NCBI RefSeq assembly: GCF_014202755.1
Contig: NZ_JACHHK010000001.1
Span: 344,658 to 408,657, forward strand
Source of the DNA: Catenisphaera adipataccumulans
GTDB lineage: Bacteria; Bacillota_I; Bacilli_A; Erysipelotrichales; Erysipelotrichaceae
Reading direction: 5' to 3'
Length of the DNA: 64,000 bases
Part shown: one piece after another, positions 43,870 to 51,684 of the stretch
How positions within the stretch are numbered: the stretch's first letter is position 1
How the letters are laid out: each line of letters opens with the position of its first letter
Program-made: the position numbers and the translations under genes
Notes under the pieces: generated by a model
Database searches by the model: none
Told to the model about the DNA's origin: nothing
Seen by the model: only the letters and a program-made list of their open reading frames with translations

Positions 43870-44967
43870 TTATTCACTTAAAGTCTTGATTTGTTCCCAA
43901 GGGAACTGCGGATCACCAAAGTGTCCGTAGCAGCTGGTCTTGCGGTAGATCGGACGGCGCAGATCCAGCTCTTTGATAATATTGCCGACATTGAAGTTGA
44001 AGTTTTTCTTCACGATATCCAGAATTTCTTCATCGGATTTTGCGCCGGTGCCGAATGTATCGACACAGATCGATACCGGTTCCGATTTTCCGATCGCATA
44101 GGCAACCTGTACTTCCGCACGGCGGGCTAAATGATTGGCAACGATGGATTTTGCGACATACCGTGTGTAGTAAGCCGCACTGCGGTCGACTTTCGTCGGA
44201 TCTTTACTGGAGAAGCATCCGCCGCCGATATGACCGCGTCCGCCGTATGTATCGCAGACGATCTTCCGTCCGGTCGTACCAGAATCGCCGAAGGAGCCGC
44301 CGACAACGAAACTGCCGGATGGGTTGATCAAATACTTGGTGTTTTCATCCAACAACTTCGGATCGATGCTCGGTTTGATCACTTCATTCATCACCAGTTC
44401 ACGGACTTGTTCCTGTGTAACATCTGCCGCATGCTGGGTAGAAACGACGATCGTATCAATTCGTTTGATCTCATCGTTTTCATATTCAACCGATACTTGC
44501 GTCTTGCCGTCCGGGCCCAATACATCCGGATGGGCGCGGCGAACCTTGGTCAGACGACGTGCCAGTAAATGGGCATAGTAGATCGGCAGCGGCATGTACT
44601 CCTTGCTTTCATCGCAGGCATAACCGAACATGATGCCCTGGTCGCCGGCACCGATATGATCATCGGCATTGACCGCATTGTGGATCTCCGGACTCTGCTG
44701 GTTGACGACGACCGTTACATGATAATCTTCGTTATAGCCGATCTTGCGGATCGTATCCAAAGCGATCTTTTCATAGTCCAGTTTTGCCTTGGTGTTGGCT
44801 TCGCCGTAGATCAATACGAAATCGTCTTTGATCGTTGCCTCAACGGCCATATTCGAATACGGGTCTTGTTCCAAAGCGGCATCCACGATGGAATCAGCGA
44901 TCATATCGCAGATTTTGTCCGGATGTCCTTCGGTCACGCTCTCACTGGTAAAAATGTAGTTTTTCAT
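43870..44967 (-). CDS. metK: S-adenosylmethionine synthetase
   Basis: Makes SAM from methionine and ATP. 365 residues, somewhat shorter than the usual 385-400. Motifs: EGHPDKICD near residue 13, GAGDQGIMFGYA (~106), and the P-loop region GGGCFSSKDPTKVDRSAAY (~240). The last reads RGHIGGGCFS where most enzymes have HGGGAFS, a small divergence at the phosphate loop. ATG 44967 behind GAGGAGG. Controlled by the S-box-like leader. Confidence 0.95.
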   Translation of the reverse strand: MKNYIFTSESVTEGHPDKICDMIADSIVDAALEQDPYSNMAVEATIKDDFVLIYGEANTKAKLDYEKIALDTIRKIGYNEDYHVTVVVNQQSPEIHNAVNADDHIGAGDQGIMFGYACDESKEYMPLPIYYAHLLARRLTKVRRAHPDVLGPDGKTQVSVEYENDEIKRIDTIVVSTQHAADVTQEQVRELVMNEVIKPSIDPKLLDENTKYLINPSGSFVVGGSFGDSGTTGRKIVCDTYGGRGHIGGGCFSSKDPTKVDRSAAYYTRYVAKSIVANHLARRAEVQVAYAIGKSEPVSICVDTFGTGAKSDEEILDIVKKNFNFNVGNIIKELDLRRPIYRKTSCYGHFGDPQFPWEQIKTLSE

Positions 44968-44986
44968 TCTGCTCCTCCTCTGTTAC

Positions 44987-45130
44987 AAAAAAACATACTT
45001 CAAGAAGTATGTGGCGTATGCATTATACTTCTTATCATTGCTAGTGGGACCACCTTAATCATTGTGTGTATCATCAGGTTGGTGTGGGATCAAACAAGCT
45101 AGCTCTTTACCCCCAGCTCTTGATAATGCG
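44987..45130 (-). promoter_or_regulatory. S-box (SAM-I type) riboswitch candidate of metK
   Basis: Leftward RNA has the S-box order: TTATCAAGAG (P1 5' side, 45121-45126 on), TGGGG...CCCA (P2), CAACC, then AAGGTGGTCCCACTAGCA and TGATAA (45032-45037) closing P1. An antiterminator AAGAAGTAT (45025-45033) can pair with ATACTTCTT (45002-45010), which otherwise forms the terminator ACATACTT-CTTG-AAGTATGT (44993-45012) with seven T. SAM binding would thus stop transcription. The P2 region lacks the usual conserved GGA-CTGGCCC and ATGA kink-turn pieces, so it is a variant (SAM-I or SAM-I/IV clan). Covers most of the 273-base gap upstream of metK. Confidence 0.75.
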
Positions 45131-45135
45131 TAATT

Positions 45136-45164
45136 ATTAAAACATTTTGTGCCTGTTTTCGCAA
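45136..45164 (-). promoter_or_regulatory. Promoter of the metK leader
   Basis: -35 TTGCGA (45159-45164), 17-base spacer ending TGT (extended -10), -10 TTTAAT (45136-45141). The start of RNA would fall just before P1 of the riboswitch. Confidence 0.55.
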
Positions 45165-45228
45165 ACAAATTTACTAGACAATCCATGCCGTTTATCTGAA
45201 AATCGTTCACTTTGCGAAACCTATACAA

Positions 45229-45255
45229 TAAAAGAGAGACTTATTCGTCTCTCTT
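45229..45255 (-). terminator. Terminator of metG and the 59-aa gene
   Basis: AAGAGAGAC / GTCTCTCTT 9-bp stem with six-base loop, then TTTTATTG leftward. Confidence 0.8.
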
Positions 45256-45420
45256 GATCAATTTCTTAATGATATAGATGCGCACCAAGCCAAAGCAGGC
45301 GATCACGATACCGGTGATGATCAGCGACCCGCGCCGCATGACCAACCCGATCACGGCCAGGACCAGTCCGACCGTTACCAGCTGCTTCTGCTGGGCCATC
45401 ACGCGTTCTTCATCACTCAT
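45241..45420 (-). CDS. Small membrane protein, 59 aa, coupled to metG
   Basis: I read MSDEERVMAQQKQLVTVGLV... as an open frame of 59 residues: acidic N-terminus, two adjoining hydrophobic segments (~17-30 and ~34-50) with a Met-Arg-Arg-Gly turn between, and a basic tail KKLIKRDE. Its ATG overlaps the metG TGA stop (ATGA), which argues for translation. The terminator lies right at its end. No known family is recognised; the size and two-helix shape suggest a small regulatory or structural membrane protein. Too short for most gene callers. Confidence 0.65.
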   Translation of the reverse strand: MSDEERVMAQQKQLVTVGLVLAVIGLVMRRGSLIITGIVIACFGLVRIYIIKKLIKRDE

Positions 45421-47345
45421 GCGACCTTCGAACCGTTCGGAATATCCGCATCAACTGTGACCAGCGTCAGTTTCTTGCCCTTCATTGCGCATAAGATCAT
45501 GCCCTGGGATTCCACGCCGCGTAATTTGACCGGCTTCAGATTCGTTACCACGACGACCTTCTTGCCGACCATTTCTTCCGGTGTGTAATATTGGGCAATA
45601 CCGCTGACGATCTGGCGGGTCTCGCCGCCTAAGTCGATCTGCTCTATGAGCAGGCGGTCAGCTTCCGGATGTTTCTTGCAGGAAAGCACGGTGCCGACTT
45701 TCAGTTCGGTCTGTTCGAACTGATCAATATCGATCTGCGGTGCTTCCGGTTTTGGTTCTGGTTTCGGCTTTTTCTTTTCTTTGTTGAATTCCGCCATAAA
45801 TTTCTTTTCATCGATTCGTTTGAACAGTACTTCTGCCTTTTTAACTACATGAATATCCGTTTCCAGCTGTCCGAAGGACGATAACGTATCAAAATCACGC
45901 TGCTGCGTATTCAATTCATCCAGGATCTTTTCGCCCGTTTCCGGCAGGAAGCTCTGCAGCAGGACCGCACTGAACCGAATGGCCTCCAATAAGTTGTACA
46001 GCACGGTAGCCAAACGGTCTTTTTTCGCTTCATCTTTCGCCAGTACCCAAGGCTCCGTTTCATCAATGTATTTGTTCGTACGCCGTAATAAAGTAAAGAT
46101 CTCATTCAGCGCATCACTGACATGGAAAGTATCCATTTTTTCGGTGACTTTGGCCAGCGTGGACTCAGCCAGCGTCTTCAATTCCTCATCGACCGGTTCA
46201 TTGACCTGCGGATTAGTGACCAGGCCATCGAAGTATTTATTGCTCATGGCGATCGTACGGGAGACCAGATTGCCCAAAATGTTGGCAAGATCCGAATTGA
46301 TCCGTTCGATGACCAGTTCCCATGTGATCGTTCCATCCTGCGCAAACGGCATTTCATGCAGGCAATAGTAACGCACCGCATCAACACCGAAGTGTTCGAC
46401 CAGATCTTCGGCATAAATCACGTTGCCTTTGGATTTGGACATCTTGCCCTCACCGATCAGCAGCCATGGATGACCAAAGACGGTTTTCGGCAGCGGCTGG
46501 CCTAAAGCCATCAGGAAGATCGGCCAGTAGATCGTATGGAACCGTAAAATATCTTTACCGATGATATGGGTGCCCGGCCAGTATTTTTGATACCTCTGCG
46601 GCTGCGTCTCGGCATCCGGATCATAGCCAAGTGTCGTGATATAGTTGAACAGTGCATCGATCCAGACATAAATAACGTGTCCCTCATCAAAGTCGACCGG
46701 AATGCCCCAATCAAAAGACGTACGCGAGACACATAAATCCTGCAGGCCTGGTCTTAAGAAGTTATTGAGCATCTCATTCTTCCGGCTTTCCGGCTGAATG
46801 AAGTCCGGATGATCTTCGATATATTTGATCAATTTCGGAGCATACTTCTGCATATTGAAGAAGTATGCTTCTTCTTTGGCTTTCTGTACGGGACGGCCGC
46901 AGTCCGGACATTTGCCGTCTACCAGCTGCGATTCGGTCCAGAACGATTCACACGGCGTACAATACCAGCCTTCATAACAGCCTTTGTAGATGTCGCCTTG
47001 TTCATAGAATTGACGGAATACTTTCTGTACGGTCCTCATATGATCTTCATCGGTCGTACGGACAAAGTAATCATAGCTGGTGTTCATCAGATCCCAGTTA
47101 GCACGGATCTGACCGGATACTTTATCGACGAATTCTTTCGGTGTGATGCCGGCTTCCTCGGCTTTTTCTTCGATCTTGATGCCGTGCTCATCCGTTCCGG
47201 TCTGGAAATAGACATCATAGCCCTGGGCACGTTTAAAACGTGCGATCGCATCAGATAAAATAATTTCATACGTGTTGCCGATATGCGGGCGTCCGGAAGT
47301 ATACGCAATTGCGGTTGTTAAATAATAAGGACCTTTGTTTTCCAT
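45417..47345 (-). CDS. metG: Methionyl-tRNA synthetase with C-terminal tRNA-binding domain
   Basis: 642 residues, class I synthetase. HIGH-type motif RPHIGNTYE (~15-23), KMSKS in GEGKMSKSKGN (~298), zinc-knuckle Cys set around 130-150 (CTPCESF, CPDCGRP), anticodon helical domain, then a C-terminal tRNA-binding OB-fold (FEQTELKVGTVLSCKKHPEADRLL onward, ~535-642) joined by a Lys/Pro-rich linker. AGGAGG upstream. Regulated by a T-box with AUG specifier. Confidence 0.97.
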   Translation of the reverse strand: MENKGPYYLTTAIAYTSGRPHIGNTYEIILSDAIARFKRAQGYDVYFQTGTDEHGIKIEEKAEEAGITPKEFVDKVSGQIRANWDLMNTSYDYFVRTTDEDHMRTVQKVFRQFYEQGDIYKGCYEGWYCTPCESFWTESQLVDGKCPDCGRPVQKAKEEAYFFNMQKYAPKLIKYIEDHPDFIQPESRKNEMLNNFLRPGLQDLCVSRTSFDWGIPVDFDEGHVIYVWIDALFNYITTLGYDPDAETQPQRYQKYWPGTHIIGKDILRFHTIYWPIFLMALGQPLPKTVFGHPWLLIGEGKMSKSKGNVIYAEDLVEHFGVDAVRYYCLHEMPFAQDGTITWELVIERINSDLANILGNLVSRTIAMSNKYFDGLVTNPQVNEPVDEELKTLAESTLAKVTEKMDTFHVSDALNEIFTLLRRTNKYIDETEPWVLAKDEAKKDRLATVLYNLLEAIRFSAVLLQSFLPETGEKILDELNTQQRDFDTLSSFGQLETDIHVVKKAEVLFKRIDEKKFMAEFNKEKKKPKPEPKPEAPQIDIDQFEQTELKVGTVLSCKKHPEADRLLIEQIDLGGETRQIVSGIAQYYTPEEMVGKKVVVVTNLKPVKLRGVESQGMILCAMKGKKLTLVTVDADIPNGSKVA

Positions 47346-47363
47346 GTTTGATTCCTCCTAAAG

Positions 47364-47575
47364 AAAAAAACTTCCATCCAAGGACGAAAGTTTCGCGGTA
47401 CCACCTTAGTTCACACAATCTGTTGCAGACTGTGCCTCAAAAGCCTTAACGCGGCCAAACGGCGTACTGCAGCTCCGAGTTCATGTTCACGCTGTCCGGC
47501 ATCCAATTTTCCACCAGCCAATTGTTCTCTATGCATCCAGTGCAGCGTTACTCTTCTCTTCTTTGCCTTTGGTTA
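47364..47575 (-). promoter_or_regulatory. T-box riboswitch of metG (AUG specifier)
   Basis: Core AGGTGGTACCGCG (47394-47406). Terminator AACTTTCGTCC / GGATGGAAGTT (47369-47392) with seven T. Stem I shows AGTA (near 47547), distal GGTGGAAAA and the specifier context GAAC-ATG-A with ATG at 47482-47484, so it reads tRNA-Met. Fills most of the 312-base gap between metG and the RDD-PHP gene. Confidence 0.92.
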
Positions 47576-47586
47576 TATTCGTTCAT

Positions 47587-47615
47587 ATTATACGCTATTT
47601 TTGCCTTCTGCTCAA
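47587..47615 (-). promoter_or_regulatory. Promoter of the metG leader
   Basis: -35 TTGAGC (47610-47615), 17-base spacer, perfect -10 TATAAT (47587-47592). Confidence 0.75.
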
Positions 47616-47628
47616 TCATTTCGCATAC

Positions 47629-47652
47629 GAAAAGCCATCCTTGCGGATGGCT
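47629..47652 (-). terminator. Terminator of the RDD-PHP gene
   Basis: AGCCATCC / GGATGGCT 8-bp stem with TTGC/GCAA loop and short TTTT tract leftward. The T-run is short. Confidence 0.65.
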
Positions 47653-47657
47653 GTATT

Positions 47658-49187
47658 TTACGAAGCGGCTGCCTTGGTAATGATCCGGACCAAAGGAATG
47701 GCTTTCTCCGGACAATTCGTGACGCCCAGTTTCTTGCGCGGTTTCGTCGTGCCGTGGAAATCACTGCCCGCAGTCACAAACGCTTTGCGCGACTGTGCGA
47801 TCTTCAGCAGCAAGGTGATGGTCGTATCCTGCAGATCCGGGCTGAAGCACTCGATACCGTCCAGTCCAAGGCTCATCATCTCTTCAATGACCGGTTTTGA
47901 TACACTGTCCATATGCCAGGAAGCCAGAATGGCGATACCGCCGGCATTATGAATGGCTTCGATCATTTCCTTGGCTTCCGGATATTTCACCGTCACATAG
48001 CACGGGCCGTTTTTGCCAAAGATTTCTTTCTGGAAACGGCGCTTTGCCTGACGGATATTCTCTGTTTCGTCGATGTATTTTTTCACAAAGCTCATCTGAC
48101 GGACGACCTTGTTATTGAAGACCATATTCGTGATATCACGCGCTGTGATGGTCTGGAAACGGGAACTGTTGATGATCGAATTCACATCGATCGAGATGCC
48201 AGAAAATTCTTCAAATTTGCGGACCCGTTCCATGGACGCTTCTTTCTCCCGGCGCAGTGATTCCCGTTCGATCCAGTCAAAGATCTCATCGGTCCAATCG
48301 ATATAATATCCTAAGATCCGCACTCGGATCCCCCGATACTGCGCATCGATCTCGACGCCCGGAATATACTGAATGCCGTACATGCCCGCAAACCGCACTG
48401 CTGCCGCGTTGGCCCGGGCACAGTTATGATCCGTGATCGAGATGACTTCCAGATTCGCTTTCTTGGCTAATTTGAACAATTCTTCCACATCACAGGTTGC
48501 ATCATCGCTGTAATTCGAACGGATGTGCAGATCGATCGGCGATACACTGCTGACCGGTCTTTCCGGACGGACCGGACGGGCAGCCGGCTGTACAGCTTCA
48601 CCGGGCAGCTCTGGTTCACGTACTGTTTTCAATTTAAAGACCAGATCAAAAATAGACTGCTGATTCGGTGTAATAATGACCACCAGCGCATTGACGAGCA
48701 TCCAGACGACCATACCGATGATCTGGAAAAAGTACCCCAGTACCATGATCGGGATCCCCAGTCCCAATGCCTGACGCAGGATCAAATGCAGTGCACTGGC
48801 TTCTTTTTTGTTTTGCTGGACCAGCTTCAGACCCATCGCCCCATAGCCCAGCGATTGTCCGTGGTTGCGGGATGTATAGATTCCGACAGCCAGCACACTG
48901 ATGACAAACAGCAGTGCATACATGATATAGAACAACAGATCAAAGAAATTCGGCGGGATAAAGCCGCATAAGATCAATAAAAACTCAAGGACCCACAGGT
49001 ATACCGGCAAAAGGCAAATGTTAAGATCTATTAAAAAAGCGAAAAAATGACTCGAATAATCGGGCAGGTTCCGTGACAAAAAGACTGCTTCTTTATATCC
49101 GCCGGCACGATATAAACGGGATTTCCGCAGCACATTTTCGCTCGACAGCTCATTGAAAAACACTTCAGATAAACTCATGGTATACAA
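47658..49187 (-). CDS. RDD-domain / PHP phosphoesterase fusion
   Basis: 509 residues. Residues ~38-190 hold the RDD membrane domain (three or four hydrophobic helices, with SSHFFAFLIDLNI and GQSLGYGAMGLKLV). A Pro/Arg-rich linker (~198-212) leads to a PHP domain (~215-500): IDLHIRSNYSDDA, ISITDHNCARA, IPGVEID, AILASWHMD and GSDFHG carry the expected metal His/Asp residues. Soluble PHP relatives (YciV/RNase AM type) cut 3',5'-bisphosphonucleotides or RNA 5' ends. Tethering one to the membrane by an RDD domain is unusual. Starts ATG 49187; an internal Met at residue 4 is an alternative. Monocistronic. Confidence 0.8.
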   Translation of the reverse strand: MYTMSLSEVFFNELSSENVLRKSRLYRAGGYKEAVFLSRNLPDYSSHFFAFLIDLNICLLPVYLWVLEFLLILCGFIPPNFFDLLFYIMYALLFVISVLAVGIYTSRNHGQSLGYGAMGLKLVQQNKKEASALHLILRQALGLGIPIMVLGYFFQIIGMVVWMLVNALVVIITPNQQSIFDLVFKLKTVREPELPGEAVQPAARPVRPERPVSSVSPIDLHIRSNYSDDATCDVEELFKLAKKANLEVISITDHNCARANAAAVRFAGMYGIQYIPGVEIDAQYRGIRVRILGYYIDWTDEIFDWIERESLRREKEASMERVRKFEEFSGISIDVNSIINSSRFQTITARDITNMVFNNKVVRQMSFVKKYIDETENIRQAKRRFQKEIFGKNGPCYVTVKYPEAKEMIEAIHNAGGIAILASWHMDSVSKPVIEEMMSLGLDGIECFSPDLQDTTITLLLKIAQSRKAFVTAGSDFHGTTKPRKKLGVTNCPEKAIPLVRIITKAAAS

Positions 49188-49222
49188 ACCTTTCTTTTTC
49201 TATTATACAGAAATTAAAGGTA

Positions 49223-49245
49223 TAAAAAAAGAGCGAGACGCTCTT
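49223..49245 (-). terminator. Terminator of the repeat-protein gene
   Basis: AAGAGCG / CGCTCTT 7-bp stem with three-base loop and seven T leftward. Confidence 0.85.
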
Positions 49246-50869
49246 AATGTTTCTTCGGTTTCCGCAGCAGAAGCCATGAGAAAATCGCTCCGGCAGCGGT
49301 GCAAAGCAGCCGATAAAACGTGCTTCCGGTCGCAGCCGCCGTGTTCGTTTCTTTGTTCATGACCTTGGTCTGGATCTTCTGTGCTTCCTGAAGCAAAGAC
49401 TGATAAGTCTTGCCCGTCGCCTTTGAAACGATTGAATTCACGCGTGCTTTCTGCACGGTCTTCATGCTGTTCCAAGCGGAAACACCGCCGATGATCGTAC
49501 GGTAATTCTCCGTTGTCGCTTCGGTATAAATATTGCCTTGCGCATCGGTCAGATACGTTTCCACGAAAGCGGTGACCGTGCTGGTTTTCTTCTTGGTCGT
49601 GGTACTGGTTGCCGTCGGCAGGGAAGCCGCCTTGCTTGCGGTCGTATCGGACGTAGAACTGCTGTCCGTTGTTGTACTGGTTTTTTCCTCAGTCGTTGTA
49701 TCATCACTTGTTGATTCGGTCTTTTCAGATGTCGTATCCGTTGCTGATGCATCAGCCGTTGTCGTCGATACCGTTTTTTCTTCTGTACTTGATTCCGTAC
49801 TTGCCGTCGTCGCTGTGGTCGATGCAGTCGTTGCTGCGCTTGCTTCTGTGCTCGCCGTCGTACTTACAGTTTTCTTGGCTGAGTAAAGACGTGCACTTCT
49901 GAGTGCTGTGGTCTGCGTCTGGGCAGTCTGCACATTCTTCGCTGCAGCCAGCAGCGTATCATAGGAATCCGTCAGCTGGGCGTTGATCAGCGCCTTGACC
50001 GAATCGCTGTAACCATTGTAAGTCGTTTCGCCGTTCATGATCGTCTGAGCATTGGTGCTGTTGACCTCTGCAGATGTTTTGACCGGCACATATTGGCTGA
50101 CAAAGCTGTTTGCCTGCTCCTGATCCTGTACGGTCTTGGCTTGGTTCAAAAGCGCGGTATAACCGCCGGTGATCTTCGCATTGACGCTGTCTTTGACCTC
50201 CTGCGACAGTTTATTGTATTCGCTCTCGCTGTTGATGATCGTCTGGGCGTTGGCACTGGTCACCTCGGCAGTTGTCTTGACCGGCAGATACTGGCTGATG
50301 AAAGCATTGGCCTTGCGGTCGGTATCAACTGCTTTTGCCTTGTTTAAAAATGCCGAATATCCGCCGCTGAGCTTCGTATTGACGCTGTCTTTCACTGCCT
50401 GTGCCAGTCCATTGTAGGCACTTTCGCTGTTCAGGATCGTATCCACATTGGAATCGTTGATCTGATCCGTTGTGCTGACCGGAATATATTGCTTGATAAA
50501 GGCATTTGCCTGCTGTTCGGTGTCAATAGCTTTGGCACGGGCAAGCAATGTCTCATACGTCGGCGCCTGCGCCTGGCTCAGCGCATTCGCGATATCCGTC
50601 TGCGTCTGTACCGACTGCGAACGGTAAACCGATTCGCTGGCCAATACAGTCGTATAATTTGTGTTATTGATATCATCGACCGTCTTAAAAACCGTCTTGG
50701 TTTTGGTGCCGTCCGCATTGACCGTCACTTTACTTAAATACAAATCGATGAATTCCTGCGACGAGACTTGTCGGCTCACTTGTTCTTGGGCAAAGGTCGG
50801 GGTCATGGCCGGGATCTGGGATCCGGCGAGCATGGCTGCCGCAACCGCTGCTGTAATTCTTTTCCTCAT
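49244..50869 (-). CDS. Secreted repeat protein with Ser/Thr-rich stalk and C-terminal membrane anchor
   Basis: 541 residues. Signal peptide 1-27 (TFA-QE). Residues 36-313 are four diverged copies of a ~65-70-residue helical unit (Q/A-NAFI-x-QYxPV ... NSESxYN...VKDSVNxKxxGGY...LLNxAK). A low-complexity Thr/Ser/Glu stalk follows (333-428), then a fifth unit (430-500) and a C-terminal TNTAAATGS, hydrophobic helix, RKPKKH tail that looks like an atypical wall-sorting signal. I do not recognise the repeat family. Likely a surface display protein; the stalk would project the repeats through the wall. Confidence 0.8.
   Translation of the reverse strand: MRKRITAAVAAAMLAGSQIPAMTPTFAQEQVSRQVSSQEFIDLYLSKVTVNADGTKTKTVFKTVDDINNTNYTTVLASESVYRSQSVQTQTDIANALSQAQAPTYETLLARAKAIDTEQQANAFIKQYIPVSTTDQINDSNVDTILNSESAYNGLAQAVKDSVNTKLSGGYSAFLNKAKAVDTDRKANAFISQYLPVKTTAEVTSANAQTIINSESEYNKLSQEVKDSVNAKITGGYTALLNQAKTVQDQEQANSFVSQYVPVKTSAEVNSTNAQTIMNGETTYNGYSDSVKALINAQLTDSYDTLLAAAKNVQTAQTQTTALRSARLYSAKKTVSTTASTEASAATTASTTATTASTESSTEEKTVSTTTADASATDTTSEKTESTSDDTTTEEKTSTTTDSSSTSDTTASKAASLPTATSTTTKKKTSTVTAFVETYLTDAQGNIYTEATTENYRTIIGGVSAWNSMKTVQKARVNSIVSKATGKTYQSLLQEAQKIQTKVMNKETNTAAATGSTFYRLLCTAAGAIFSWLLLRKPKKH
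49370..49582 (-). repeat. Fifth, detached copy of the coding repeat
   Basis: Residues 430-500 (TAFVETYL ... YQSLLQEAQKIQ) match the unit but lie beyond the Ser/Thr-rich stalk. Confidence 0.6.
49931..50764 (-). repeat. Four tandem ~65-70-aa coding repeats
   Basis: Residues 36-313 of the secreted protein; units start near residues 36, 118, 187 and 252. Units 2-4 are the most alike (QANAFIKQYIPV, KANAFISQYLPV, QANSFVSQYVPV). Confidence 0.75.
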
Positions 50870-50901
50870 GCGCAGTTCACTCCTATCTTAACGTATTTAT
50901 T

Positions 50902-51503
50902 TTACATGATTTTACTCTTCACCGCAATATTTGTTACAAATGGTCTGAAGGAAATAATCGGCGAAAGACTTTTTTGGAAGTGATTTCTGCTCTTGACTTC
51001 ATGGAGAAGAAAAAGACTAAATATTGCTTCAAAAATGATCATGACGGCTGCAAGTATAAAAGGCTCATAGATCAATCCGACGATCAGTGCCGTGATCGGA
51101 ATAATGATCGAAAAGGCAAAATAACTTTTTGATCGATATAACCAACTATACGGCATTAGATGCGCACCAAAGATCATTGCGATGACCATCAACATCTTTT
51201 CAGGAATCGTAGGATAGATCCACATCGCAATTAATAAGTATAACATCTGATTCACAGAAAAAAGGATCCCAAGAGTCGTTAATGGATCCTCCTTATTTTG
51301 TTTAAAGGTTTTGAAATGACATAAGAAATCGGCAGCAGCGGTGCCGTAGCACAAAACGTCAAAAGATTTTTCGTCAGTATCGGCAGCGATGTCAGATGAA
51401 CATATAACACGAATATCCAAATGATCACCGATACAAGAATGATGTGTACGCCTTTTTTCTGCTTTTGCGCACAATCCATGCGTAATTCCTCTAAATTCAT
51501 CAT
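50902..51503 (-). pseudogene. DUF7010-like membrane protein gene with a frameshift
   Basis: Starts MMNLEELRMDCAQKQKKG at 51503 (GGAAGGA site), 74 residues, then stops at 51279. The rest (NKEDPLTTLGILFSVNQMLYLLI ... ) continues in the frame that covers 50902-51474. The break maps to the A-run at about 51296-51299: one added A would join LNKNKEDPLTT and give ~195-200 residues with six or so membrane helices. The order KEDPL-TTLGILF-NQMLYL is what I recall from the DUF7010 family. Genuine decay or a homopolymer read error; both halves are well preserved. Confidence 0.7.
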
Positions 51504-51650
51504 ATTCCTTCCGTCAATCTATAGTATGCATTGCCCGCCATTTCAACCATTGTTTTCATGGATCGGATCCACGTTTTTCATTCAACGCCAGCACAAGTAT
51601 AGCACAAATCTATATTAGGAAACTACTCGCAGAGCACAGACGATTTCACT

Positions 51651-51680
51651 TAAAAAGATGTGATCCAAATGGATCACATC
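51651..51680 (-). terminator. Terminator of the glycogen phosphorylase gene
   Basis: GATGTGATCC / GGATCACATC 10-bp perfect stem with AAAT/ATTT loop, five T leftward. Confidence 0.85.
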
Positions 51681-51684
51681 CTTA

